A DNA stretch of 59,941 nucleotides, taken from positions 1 through 59,941 of the forward strand of contig JAUCGF010000099.1 of the NCBI GenBank assembly GCA_030378005.1, in the 5' to 3' direction. Below are positions 7,515 to 17,262 of the stretch, one piece after another (within the stretch, counting starts at the first letter, position 1; each line of letters begins with the position of its first letter). The notes under the pieces were generated by a model, which saw nothing but the letters and a program-made list of their open reading frames with translations, was not told the origin of the DNA and searched no databases. Origin of the DNA: Desulfococcaceae bacterium HSG9 (GTDB taxonomy: Bacteria > Desulfobacterota > Desulfobacteria > Desulfobacterales > JAUCGF01). The position numbers and the translations under genes were made by a program.

Positions 7515-10500
7515 ATGTCTGACCAAGTTATCGGATCCGCATTAGTTGTCGGCGGCGGTATTGCCGGAATGCAAGCATCTTTGGACCTGGCCGATTCCGG
7601 CTATCTGGTTCATCTGGTTGAAAAATCACCCGCTATCGGCGGTGTTATGAGCGAACTGGATAAGACCTTTCCAACTAACGATTGTGCTATGTGAATTATT
7701 TCACCAAAACTGGTCGAGGTCGGCCGGCATTTAAACATCAATCTGATTACCAACGCTGAAATTGATAAAATCGAAGGCGATACAGGTAATTTTACAGTTA
7801 CGCTTAACAAAACCCCCCGTTTTATTGATCCCGCCAAATGCACTTCCTGTAGCGATTGCGTCGATGTGTGTCCCGTATCGCTGCCAAGTGAATATGATCA
7901 GGGCTTCATTGACCGAAAGGCGATTTACAAAAAATACGCTCAGGCTATTCCTGGAGCGTTCGCGATTCAAAAAGCTGATAAAGCTCCCTGTCATCTGGCC
8001 TGTCCGGCCGGATTAAACGTTCAGGGATACGTTCAAATGGCAGGCGAAGGCAAATTCAAAGAGGCTCTTGAAATTATCATGGAAGATTTGCCGCTGCCCG
8101 GCGTGTTGGGACGAATATGTCCGCACGGCTGCGAGGATGCCTGCCGGCGTTGTGAAGTTGACGAACCGGTAGCCATTCGTGATCTCAAACGATTGGCAGC
8201 GGACGAGTTCGATCCACGCGAAATAGAAATTCAATGCCTTCCGGCCCGCGATGAAACCGTAGCGATTATCGGTTCAGGCCCGGCGGGGCTTGCGGCGGCC
8301 TATCATCTCGCCCGACGAGGAATCAAAGCCACAATTTATGAAGCGCTTCCTCAAGCCGGCGGTATGTTGCGCGTGGGAATCCCCGAACACCGGCTGCCGC
8401 GCGAAATTCTGGACAATGAGATCGAACTGATTACAAATTTAGGCGTGGAGATCAAAACAGATACGCCGCTGGGAGCGGATTTGACCGTAGAAGATCTGTT
8501 TGATCAGGGTCACAAAGCAGTTTATCTAGCGATTGGCGCTCATAAAGGCATTGAACTGGGTATCCCCGGTGAAAAAGCCAATGGCGTGCGTCAGGGTGTA
8601 GGTTTTTTAAAGGAAGTCAACCTGACCGGCAAAGCGAAAGTCGGCAAAAACGTGGCAATTATCGGCGGCGGCAACGTGGCCATTGATGTGGCGCGTTCGG
8701 CTGTACGTCTCGGAGCCGAATCCGTAAACATCGTGTATCGCCGTACACGCGCCGAAATGCCGGCTTGGGAGGAAGAAATTGAGGCTACCGAAGCCGAAGG
8801 CATTGCTATCACCTACCTTTCCGCTCCGCAGGAAGTTATTGTTGAAGACGGGCAAGTGGTGGGATTGCGCTGTATCCGCATGGAATTGACCGAACCGGAC
8901 TCATCTGGAAGAAAACGGCCGATTCCGATTCCGGGAAGTGAATATGATCTCGAAATCGACCAATTGATTCCGGCCATCGGCCAGAGGCCTGACCTTGCTG
9001 CTTTGGAAGATATTGCCGACCTGGAATTTACACGTTGGGGAACGACTGAGGTCGATCCGGTCACTTTCGCCACTAACCGTGAGGGCGTGTTTGCTGGCGG
9101 CGACCTTCAAACCGGTCCCTGGGTGGCTATCGGCGCAATTGCAGCCGGAAAAGAAGCTGCTGAATCAATCGTCCGCTATCTAAATGGTGTTGATATGGCG
9201 GCCGGACGCGAAGCAATTGTCAACGATAATCCGGTTTACCGTCCTGTGCCTCAGAATATGGCTCCCGAAAAACGGGTTAAAATGCCCGAACTGCCGGTGG
9301 ATCAACGTCAAGGCAATTTTAAAGAAGTGGAGTTGGGTTATAAAACTGCTGAAGGCCAAAATGAAGCGCATCGCTGTCTCAATTGCGGTTACTGCTGTGA
9401 ATGTTTTCAATGCGTGGAAGTCTGCGGCCCCGAAGCTGTTACGATTGAAACCCATGCCGAGCAGGCCGAAACCGTTTCGCTTGATGTCGGTTCCGTGATT
9501 CTGGCTCCGGGCTTTGAACCGTTTGACCCATCCGGTTTTGATAATTATAACTATGCCCAACATCCCAATATAATCACTTCTATCGAATTTGAACGCATCC
9601 TTTCCGCCACCGGCCCCACGGAAGGTCATCTTGTGCGCATGTCTGACAAAAAGGAACCAAAGAAAATCGCCTGGTTCCAGTGCGTGGGTTCGCGCGATTT
9701 AAACCGATGCGACAACGCCTATTGCTCTTCGGTGTGCTGCATGTATGCGATCAAGGAAGCGGTTATCGCTAAGGAACATGCATCCGGAGATCTGGAATGC
9801 ACTGTCTTTTATATGGATATGCGAACACACGGCAAGGATTTTGAAAAATTCTATAATACGGCTAAAGATAAGCACGGTGTTCGTTTCATCCGCAGCCGAG
9901 TACACACCGTCATTCCGGTTCAGGGTTCCGAAGATGAATTGCAAGTCAGTTATGCCACGGATGAAGGCGAGCTTAAAACCGAAGAGTTTGACCAAATTGT
10001 CCTATCGGTTGGAATGCAGATATCGCCTGAAGTCGCAGCGTTGGCCAAACAACTGGGAATCGAACTGACTGATAGCAATTTCTGTAAATCAGACACAATC
10101 GATCCGGTGGCGACTTCAAGGGATGGCGTCTTTGTTTGCGGTGCGTTTCAGGGCCCCAAGGACATTCCCGAATCCGTCATGGAAGCCAGCGCCGCGGCTT
10201 GTAAAGCAGGTGCGATGATCGCCAAATCAAGAGGCTCACTGGTCCAAACCATGGAATATCCCGCAGAAACGGATGTAGCCGGCCTGGAACCGCGTGTCGG
10301 TGTTTTTGTCTGCAATTGCGGTGTGAATATCGGCGGAATCGCCGATGTTCCAGCTATCGCCGCTTATGCTAAAGAGCTACCAAACGTGGTGTATGTGGAA
10401 GAAAACCTGTTCACTTGCTCACAAGACACGCAGGATAAGATGGCCGAAGTGATCAAAGAACACAACCTGAATCGCATCGTGGTGGCGGCCTGCACCCCGA

Positions 10501-11942
10501 GGACGCATGAACCGCTGTTTCAGGAAACGATTCGCAACGCCGGAATCAATTCTTATCTGTTCGATATGGCCAATATCCGCAATCAATGTACTTGGGTTCA
10601 TGCCGACAACAAAGCCATGGCTACGGATAAATCCAAGGACTTGGTGCGCATGGCCGTGGCACGCGCCTCACTCCTTGATCCGATCTCCGATATTGCAGTT
10701 GACGTGAATAAGTCTTCTTTGGTGATCGGCGGCGGTGTGGCCGGTATGACGGCTGCGCTGAACCTGGCGGATCAGGGCTTTAAAACGACAATTGTTGAAA
10801 AAACAACCGCATTAGGTGGCACCGCCCGCGATATTGGGCATACCTGGCGCGGACAAAACGTTCCTGAGTTTCTCAATGATTTAGTTGCTAAAACTGAAAA
10901 ACATCCGGCCATAAAAGTGCTGCTCAATGCCGAAATAGCTGATGCTTCCGGTTTTGTGGGCAATTTTGAAACGCAAGTGAAGGTCAATGATGATGAGCAA
11001 ACCGTCGCGCATGGCGTAACTATCGTCGCCACCGGCGGCCAGGCGTCTGTCACTGATGAATACCTTTATAACAAGCATCCCAAAGTTACCCGTTGGCACG
11101 ATCTTGAAAACAACCCCGAACTGCTCGACGGCGCTGAAAGTGTGGTGTTTATCCAGTGTGTCGGCTCAAGGGATGACCAACGCCCGTATTGTTCACGTTT
11201 GTGCTGCACCACCTCCATCTATCAGGCTATTGCACTCAAAAAGGACAAGCCTGACACCGATGTTTATATCATTTACAGGGATATTCGAACCTACGGCGAA
11301 CGGGAAACGCTCTACAAACAAGCACGCGAGTTAGGAGTGATTTTCATCAAATACACCCCTGACAACAAACCCATTGTTGCTGAAGTGGATGACGGCCTGG
11401 AAGTGACGGTATTCGACCCGATTCTTCAACAAACTTTGGCTATCAGCGCGGATGTGGTCAATCTGGCAACCGCTATCCAACCGGCAGATAATGAAAAGCT
11501 GGCATCGCTCTATAAACTGCCGCTAAATGCCGAAAATTTCTTCATGGAAGCCCATGCCAAATTGCGGCCAGTGGAATTTGCAACGGATGGTGTCTTTCTA
11601 TGTGGTCTGGCGCACTATCCCAAACCCATAGATGAAAGCATCGCCCAGGCCCAAGCCGCAGCCAGTCGAGCCGTAACGGTGCTGGCACAAGAGTCCATCA
11701 CTATTTCGCCGCTGGTCTCTCAAATAGATCGCGAAAAATGTATCGGTTGCGGTCTGTGCGCCGAGGTTTGCGCGTTTGCCGCCATCCGCCTTGAAGAAGT
11801 GGAAGGCAAAGGCTATCGTGCGGAAAACATCTCAGCATCCTGCAAAGGTTGCGGTTTATGCGCTGCTTCCTGCCCGCAACAGGCCATTGATATGTTACAT
11901 TTTAAAGATGAACAGATTCTGGCTTCGGTGTGCGCGGCTTAG
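7515..11942 (+). CDS. Selenocysteine-containing HdrA-type protein fused to a GltD-like module
   Basis: One continuous frame of 1475 residues from ATG 7515 (AGGAG eight bases upstream) if the in-frame UGA at 7692-7694 (codon 60) is read as selenocysteine. The UGA sits in the motif [15 protein letters not shown], where HdrA proteins have Cys or Sec, and coding sequence is well conserved on both sides. Order: FAD motif [11 protein letters not shown] (about 10-20), Sec60, one 4Fe-4S motif (C109, C112, C115, C119), a glutamate-synthase-small-subunit-like module with GSGPAG (about 253) and an NADPH motif [10 protein letters not shown] (about 384), a Cys-rich [11 protein letters not shown] region (C621), HdrA motifs VGSRD and YCSSVCC, a second HdrA half with FAD motif GGGVAGM (about 1070), and two C-terminal ferredoxin clusters starting at C1409. 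Known HdrA proteins perform flavin-based electron bifurcation in soluble complexes. No HdrBC or partner genes adjoin it. Confidence 0.93.
7692..7727 (+). promoter_or_regulatory. Bacterial SECIS-like element with its UGA codon
   Basis: After the UGA (7692-7694) and a 15-base gap, CTGGTC (7710-7715) pairs with GGCCGG (7722-7727), closing a six-base loop GAGGTC. A short stem with guanines in the apical loop about 20-30 bases after the UGA is the form recognised by bacterial SelB. The hairpin lies inside the coding region, as expected. The fold is drawn by hand. Confidence 0.75.
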
Positions 11943-12071
11943 TGAGTGAGACATCAGGAGAGAGTGTTCTAAAAAATAATTCTGATTTTGGTTTTTCCGT
12001 AATTTGAAGTGCAAGCTTTAGCTTGCAATATCTGATAGAAAAATCAAAAGTTGCAGGTTGAATGATTTATC

Positions 12072-12107
12072 AAACCCTCAAGGTTTATGAAACCTTGGGG
12101 GTTTTTT
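12072..12107 (+). terminator. Rho-independent terminator after the HdrA-type gene
   Basis: A 15-bp stem (AAACCCTCAAGGTTT pairing with AAACCTTGGGGGTTT, one G-T pair) with a three-base loop, followed by a T-run. It lies 130 bases after the stop codon and isolates the gene as a single transcript. Confidence 0.85.
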
Positions 12108-12142
12108 AGTTGGGGCGGGAGGCCGTGTCTTTAAATACGGCT

Positions 12143-12231
12143 AAAGGAGTGCCGAACTTACAGCCAGGCGGTGTTTTTTATGGAATTTCATGTTACGATT
12201 CTATGCCTGACTGTAAGTTTGGCACTCCTTT
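12143..12231. repeat. Inverted-repeat element with 27-bp arms
   Basis: Arms AAAGGAGTGCCGAACTTAC... (12143-12169) and ...GTAAGTTTGGCACTCCTTT (12205-12231) match with two differences around a 35-base centre. There is no coding capacity. It is either a MITE or a large member of the GGAGTGC palindrome family also seen near 35820, 40013 and 41221. Confidence 0.65.
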
Positions 12232-12246
12232 TCGATCTATAACCAT

Positions 12247-13362
12247 TCAGGGCTGCATTGTCTTGAGATAACGGGGCTTACCATTATCAATTACCATAAT
12301 CACTGCACTTTTAATCGGATCACCGTTTTCATCGAAAGTAATATCTCCGGCAACACCTTTAAAAGAGCGGGTGTCAGCAATGGCGTCACGGATTTTAGCC
12401 CGATCTGTGGAACAGGCTCGTGTGATCGCATCGGCTACCAATAAAACAGCATCATACCCTAGAACGCCACCGCCGGTGAGGTGAAATTCATTTTCATATT
12501 TTTTAACAAATTTTCGGGAAATCTCCGAATCTGAAGCTTCCGACCAGTAAGCGCAGTGGTACCCTCTTTTCAATTTCGTGCCGCCTTTTTCAAAGAAACT
12601 TTGTGAATCCCAACCGTCGGATCCTATCGGAGTTGATTTAATTCCCGCATTCTGGGCTTCTTTGATGATCTGCCCGCTCTCATCATGTCCAGACATAAAA
12701 AGCACATCTGCATCGGCAAGTTTTGCTTTTTCAATCAGATTTTTAAAGCTTTTTTGTTTATATTTATATTTAAGATCAAAAAGAATCTTTCCGCCTAATT
12801 GTTCAAAGTGATTCTTGAAAATTTCAGCAAGCCCCATACTGAAATCACTCGTCAAATCAATGAAGACAATAGCAGTGGCCGCTTGCAGGTCCCTTCGTGC
12901 AAATTGGGCCATCACTTCGCCCTGAAAGTCATCAATATAACAGGCCCGAAAGATATAATTTCCGATTTTGGTAATTTTCGGATTGGTGGCGGAATTGGTT
13001 ATCATCGGTATTTTGCGCTCTTGAGCGATTTTGGCGATGGGAATTGCATGGGAACTCCAGGCCGGCCCGACAATTGCGCTGACACCGGCATCGGCCGCTT
13101 GCTCGGCCGCTATACTTGAACGAATGGGTGTGCTGAAATTGTCAAATACCAACAATTGTACCTTCTTACCGAGTATACCACCTTGTTCATTAATTTCCTG
13201 CACCCCGCTGCGAACCGCGGCCAACGAACCAGCATTATCCACAGCCGCTTCGCCGGTTAACGCGTATATTGCTCCGATTTTAACAGTTTCTTCCGCAGAA
13301 GCGGCGGAAATGCTGAACAACATCATTGTCAGACAAAAAAAAAGACATTTGATCTTACACAT
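12247..13362 (-). CDS. Periplasmic branched-chain-type ligand-binding protein, copy 1
   Basis: 371 residues of the Peripla_BP_6 (LIV-binding) family. A signal peptide ends near SAASA. The mature start VKIGAIYALTGEAA, the INEQGGILGKKVQLLVFDN segment and the hinge motif VSAIVGPAWSSHAIPIA are typical. It is the most diverged of the four tandem copies and lies last in the row. No permease or ATPase gene is present, so it may serve a sensor rather than a transporter; the divergent hybrid kinase is the candidate partner. A GGAGG ribosome site precedes the ATG. Confidence 0.88.
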   Translation of the reverse strand: MCKIKCLFFCLTMMLFSISAASAEETVKIGAIYALTGEAAVDNAGSLAAVRSGVQEINEQGGILGKKVQLLVFDNFSTPIRSSIAAEQAADAGVSAIVGPAWSSHAIPIAKIAQERKIPMITNSATNPKITKIGNYIFRACYIDDFQGEVMAQFARRDLQAATAIVFIDLTSDFSMGLAEIFKNHFEQLGGKILFDLKYKYKQKSFKNLIEKAKLADADVLFMSGHDESGQIIKEAQNAGIKSTPIGSDGWDSQSFFEKGGTKLKRGYHCAYWSEASDSEISRKFVKKYENEFHLTGGGVLGYDAVLLVADAITRACSTDRAKIRDAIADTRSFKGVAGDITFDENGDPIKSAVIMVIDNGKPRYLKTMQP

Positions 13363-13422
13363 AATTCCTCCTTTTAATAATTGAATGTTATCAACGCATT
13401 TAAATTAGCAATCATCAATCGC

Positions 13423-14550
13423 TCAAGGTTCCAGAGAACTGAGATAATGCGGTTTTCCGTTTTTTATTTCCATAATAACCGCACTCTTGACCGGATCGCC
13501 AATCGCATCAAAAGTAATGGTTCCGGTAACGCCTTTAAAAGCACGGGTGTTTGCCAAAGCATCCCGAATTTTGTTCCTGTCGGTCGAACCTGCACGCCTT
13601 ATCGCATCCGCTAAAACCATGAACGCATCATATCCTAAAGCTGTGCCGACTCCAAAATTATTTAAATGTTTATATTTTTTAACAAACGACCGGGAAAGTT
13701 CTGAATCTATGAACTCCGACCAATGGGTGCAGTAATACCCCCGCTTCAACTCCGATCCGCCCTTGGACAAAAAATTCGGAGCGTCCCAACCGTCTCCTCC
13801 CAGAAACACTGACGTAATTCCGGTATCTTGGGCTTGTTTGACAATATAGCCGCTTTCATTATGACCGGAAAGAAACCACACGTCGGCGTTCGCTTTTTGG
13901 GCTTGCAGTATTTCTCTCTCAAATATCACCTGCTTGTATTTGTACTTTACTTCGGTTACGATTTTACCACCTGATTTCTCAAAGTTTTCCCGAAATATTG
14001 CGGCCAACATAAGGCTGAAGTCACTTGTCAGATCGGTAAAGATAACGGCCGTGCCCGCGTTCAAATTCTTGCGTGCGAGCTGGGCCATTATTTTGCCTTG
14101 AAAGTTATCCGTAAAACTTGTCCGAAATATATAATTCCCGATTTTTGTAACCTCCGGGTTAGTGGACATATTGGATATCATGGGGATTCCCTGAGGCTGG
14201 GCTACTTTAGCTATGGCAATAGAATGGGAGCTCCATGTCGAACCGACAATGGCAGTCACACCGGCTTTCACGGCGCGCTCCGCCGCAATAGCGGAACCTA
14301 TGGGGGTGCTGAGATTGTCGAGAACCAGCAGTTTTATTTGCTTCCCAAGAATTCCGCCTTGTTTATTGACTTCCTCTACTGCGTAACGCACTCCCTGAAG
14401 TGAAGTTGCGTTACTGTTTGTCGCTTTGCCCGTCACCGCTGCACCAGTCAGAGCATATATGGCCGCAATATTAATGGAGTCTTCTGCAAAAGCTGTTGAA
14501 AAAATGAACATCGCCATCAGACCTAAAAAATAACATTTTATCTTTCTCAT
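13423..14550 (-). CDS. Periplasmic branched-chain-type ligand-binding protein, copy 2
   Basis: 375 residues from the ATG at 14550, chosen over one at 14577 because AAAGGAGG lies just before it. A signal peptide ends at STAFA. The mature protein starts DSINIAAIYALTG and shows VNKQGGILGKQIKLLVLDN and AIVGSTWSSHSIAIAKVA, as in copies 3 and 4, to which it is very similar in both protein and DNA. Differences cluster in the region of LGGDGW and in the short insert after ALTG (VTGKATNSN), which may alter specificity. Family members bind amino acids, amides or aromatic acids in the cleft between two lobes. Confidence 0.88.
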   Translation of the reverse strand: MRKIKCYFLGLMAMFIFSTAFAEDSINIAAIYALTGAAVTGKATNSNATSLQGVRYAVEEVNKQGGILGKQIKLLVLDNLSTPIGSAIAAERAVKAGVTAIVGSTWSSHSIAIAKVAQPQGIPMISNMSTNPEVTKIGNYIFRTSFTDNFQGKIMAQLARKNLNAGTAVIFTDLTSDFSLMLAAIFRENFEKSGGKIVTEVKYKYKQVIFEREILQAQKANADVWFLSGHNESGYIVKQAQDTGITSVFLGGDGWDAPNFLSKGGSELKRGYYCTHWSEFIDSELSRSFVKKYKHLNNFGVGTALGYDAFMVLADAIRRAGSTDRNKIRDALANTRAFKGVTGTITFDAIGDPVKSAVIMEIKNGKPHYLSSLEP

Positions 14551-14650
14551 AAAACCTCCTTTTAATATAAAATTCAAACAAAATCTTATTTTAGTGTATT
14601 ATACTGAAATTTGAAACTAAAATTAATGGTGATTTTGCTCAACAACGGAT

Positions 14651-15772
14651 TCAAGGTTCCAGCGTTCTGAGATAATGCCGTTTTCCATTTTTTATTTCCA
14701 TAATAACCGCACTCTTGACCGGATTGCCAATCGCATCAAAGGTAATAGTCCCGGTAACGCCTTTAAAAGAACGGGTATTCGCTAAAGCGTCACGGATTTT
14801 GTCCCTGTCGGTCGAACCTGCACGTCTGATCGCATCCGCCAAAACCATAACCGCATCATATCCTAAAGCTGTGCCGACTCCAAAATTTTTTAAATGTTTA
14901 TATTTTTTGACAAATAACCGGGAAAATTCCGAATCCATGAACTCCGACCAATGGGTGCAGTAATACCCCCGCTTCAACTCCGACCCGCCTTTGGCCAAAA
15001 ATGATTCGGACCAACCGTCTCCTCCGAGAGGAACTAACGAAATCTCGGCATCTTGAGCTTGTTTGACGATATAGCCGCTTTCACTGTGACCTGAAAGAAA
15101 CCACACATCGGCATTCGCTTTTTGGGCTTGCCGTATTTCTCTCTCAAATATTACCTGCTTATGTTTGTAACGAACTTCAGTTACGATCTTACCGCCGGAT
15201 TTTTCGAAGTTATCCCGAAATATTGCGGCCAACATAAGGCTGAAGTTGCTTGTCAGATCGGTAAAGATAACCGCCGTGTCGGCGTTTAAATTTTTGCGTG
15301 CAAACCGGGCCATTATTTTTCCTTGAAAGTCATCCGTAAAACAGGTCCGAAATATATAATTTCCGATTTTTGTGACTTCCGGATTAGTGGAAAAATTAGA
15401 TATCATAGGGATTCCCTTAGGTTGAGCCACCCTGGCGATGGCAATGGAATGGGAACTCCATGTCGCCCCTACAATGGCGGATACACCGGCCTTAGCCGCG
15501 CTTTCCGCGGCAATGGCGGAACCTATCGGAGAGCTGTTGTTGTCCAGAACCAGCAGTTTTATTTGTTTCCCAAGAATTCCGCCTTGTTTATTGACCTCCT
15601 CTAATGCGTAACGCACTCCCTGAAGCGAAGTTGAATTACTGTTTGCTTCGCCTTTCGCAGCTTCGCCCGTCAAAGCATAGATAGCCGCAATTTTAATGGT
15701 GTCTTCCGCAAAAGCTGTTGAAAAAAATAACATCGCCATAAGACCTAAAAAATACCATTTGGCCTTTTGCAT
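14651..15772 (-). CDS. Periplasmic branched-chain-type ligand-binding protein, copy 3
   Basis: 373 residues from ATG 15772, preceded by AAGGAAG; an ATG at 15805 is less likely. A signal peptide ends at STAFA. It is nearly collinear with copies 2 and 4; the insert after ALTG reads EAAKGEANSN and the loop before the conserved GGDGW reads EISLVPL, where copy 2 has ITSVFL. Such local changes in an otherwise conserved row suggest recent duplication followed by change at the ligand cleft. Same apparent transcription unit as its neighbours. Confidence 0.88.
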   Translation of the reverse strand: MQKAKWYFLGLMAMLFFSTAFAEDTIKIAAIYALTGEAAKGEANSNSTSLQGVRYALEEVNKQGGILGKQIKLLVLDNNSSPIGSAIAAESAAKAGVSAIVGATWSSHSIAIARVAQPKGIPMISNFSTNPEVTKIGNYIFRTCFTDDFQGKIMARFARKNLNADTAVIFTDLTSNFSLMLAAIFRDNFEKSGGKIVTEVRYKHKQVIFEREIRQAQKANADVWFLSGHSESGYIVKQAQDAEISLVPLGGDGWSESFLAKGGSELKRGYYCTHWSEFMDSEFSRLFVKKYKHLKNFGVGTALGYDAVMVLADAIRRAGSTDRDKIRDALANTRSFKGVTGTITFDAIGNPVKSAVIMEIKNGKRHYLRTLEP

Positions 15773-15835
15773 AAAACTTCCTTTTATACTGAAATTTGAA
15801 AGCAAAATTAATGATGATTTGGCGCAACAACGGAT

Positions 15836-16948
15836 TCAAGGTTCCAGCGTTTTGAGATAATGTGGTTTTCCGTTTGTTATTTCCATAATAACCGCACTTT
15901 TAACCGGATTGCCAATCGCATCGAACGTAATTGTCCCGGTAATGCCTTCAAAAGAACGGGTGTTCGCCAAAGCATCTCGGATTTTTTCCCTGTCAGTCGA
16001 ACCTGCACGCCTGATCGCATCCGCCAGAACCATAAAGGCATCATATCCCAAAGCCGTACCGACTCCGAAATTCTTTAAATGCTTATATTTTTTAACAAAC
16101 GCCCGGGAAAGGTCCGAATCTGTAAACTCCGACCAATGGGTGCAGTAATACCCCCGCTTTAACTCTGAACCGCCTTTGGACAAAAAATTCGAGGCAGACC
16201 AGCCGTCTCCTCCAAGAAAAACTGTTGAAATTCCGGTATCTTGGGCTTGTTTGATGATATAGCCGCCTTCATTGTGGCCGGAAAGAAACCACACATCGGC
16301 ATTTACTTTCTGGGCTTGCCGTATTTCTCTTTCGAATATTACCTGCTTATGCTTATATTGAGCTTCAGATAGAACTTTGCCGCCTGATTTTTCGAAGTTT
16401 TCCCGAAATATTGCGGTCAACATAAGGCTGAAGTCACTTGTCAGATCGGTAAAGATAACCGCCGTTCCGGCGTTTAAATTTTTGCGAGCAAACCGGGCCA
16501 TTATTTTTCCTTGAAAATCATCCGTAAAACTGACCCGAAATATATAGTTCCCGATTTTTGTGACTTCCGGGTTAGTGGCAAAATTAGATATCATCGGGAT
16601 TCCCTTAGGTTGAGCCACCCTGGCCATGGCAATACAATGGGAACTCCATGTCGCTCCTACAATGGCGACCACACCGGCCTTAGCGGCATTTTCCGTAGCA
16701 ATAGAGGAACCTATCGGAGTGCTGTTGTTGTCCAGAACCAGCAGTTTTATTTGCTTCCCAAGAATTCCGCCCTGTTTATTGATCTCCTCTGTTGCGTAAC
16801 GTACTCCCTGAAGTGAAATTGCGTTGCTATTAGCCGCTGCGCCCGTTAGAGCATATATGGCCGCGATTTCAATGGTGTCTTCTGCAAAAGCCGTTGAAAA
16901 AACCAACCACGCCATCATACCTAAAAAACAAAATTGGATTTTTTTCAT
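15836..16948 (-). CDS. Periplasmic branched-chain-type ligand-binding protein, copy 4 (first in the row)
   Basis: 370 residues, preceded by AAGGAGG at good spacing. A signal peptide ends at STAFA. It lacks the insert found after ALTG in copies 2 and 3 (ALTGAAANSN). It is closest to the strong promoter at 17012-17041, which should drive the whole row. The four genes are spaced 60-100 bases apart. The C-terminal segment ITFDAIGNPVKSAVIMEI is shared by copies 2-4 almost unchanged. Confidence 0.88.
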   Translation of the reverse strand: MKKIQFCFLGMMAWLVFSTAFAEDTIEIAAIYALTGAAANSNAISLQGVRYATEEINKQGGILGKQIKLLVLDNNSTPIGSSIATENAAKAGVVAIVGATWSSHCIAMARVAQPKGIPMISNFATNPEVTKIGNYIFRVSFTDDFQGKIMARFARKNLNAGTAVIFTDLTSDFSLMLTAIFRENFEKSGGKVLSEAQYKHKQVIFEREIRQAQKVNADVWFLSGHNEGGYIIKQAQDTGISTVFLGGDGWSASNFLSKGGSELKRGYYCTHWSEFTDSDLSRAFVKKYKHLKNFGVGTALGYDAFMVLADAIRRAGSTDREKIRDALANTRSFEGITGTITFDAIGNPVKSAVIMEITNGKPHYLKTLEP

Positions 16949-17262
16949 AAAGCCTCCTTAAATTTAAAATATTATTTGTGTGCATGGTTGCAACGCCGCT
17001 AAAGTATGATAATTTTAAATGTAAGTAAGCACTTTTGTCAACACTGATAAGCTGATTAGTTGAATATTATTGTAATCCGATGAATTTCGTTGCCGCGCCA
17101 TTGATTTAGGCAATCATTCAGTTGACAAAGCCGCCTGAAAAGATATATATGTGTTTGTTTTTGGGAAAGTAGAAAAACAGACTTTTAAACAGATGTAAAA
17201 TCGAATCTACCTGTAGAATTATTCATCCCACGCAATTCGCATCAAAATAGGAAAATATTCAA
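16949..17262. other. Divergent regulatory region between binding-protein row and hybrid kinase
   Basis: 314 bases without a gene. It holds the minus-strand promoter at 17012-17041. No equally clear plus-strand promoter was seen for the kinase, although the DNA is AT-rich. Confidence 0.5.
17012..17041 (-). promoter_or_regulatory. Sigma-70 promoter for the binding-protein row
   Basis: On the minus strand TTGACA (17041-17036), an 18-base spacer and TAAAAT (17017-17012), about 64 bases before the first binding-protein start. Both boxes are near consensus. The spacer contains GTAAGTAAGC, a short direct repeat that could be an operator half-site. Confidence 0.65.

Noticed and set aside
7866..11942. 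HdrA-type protein starting at 7866
   Set aside because: This is only the part after the UGA; it begins inside a 4Fe-4S motif and omits the FAD motif and Sec codon.
12247..16948. Row of binding proteins as part of a complete ABC transporter operon
   Set aside because: No permease or ATP-binding subunit gene is found on either side within the window.
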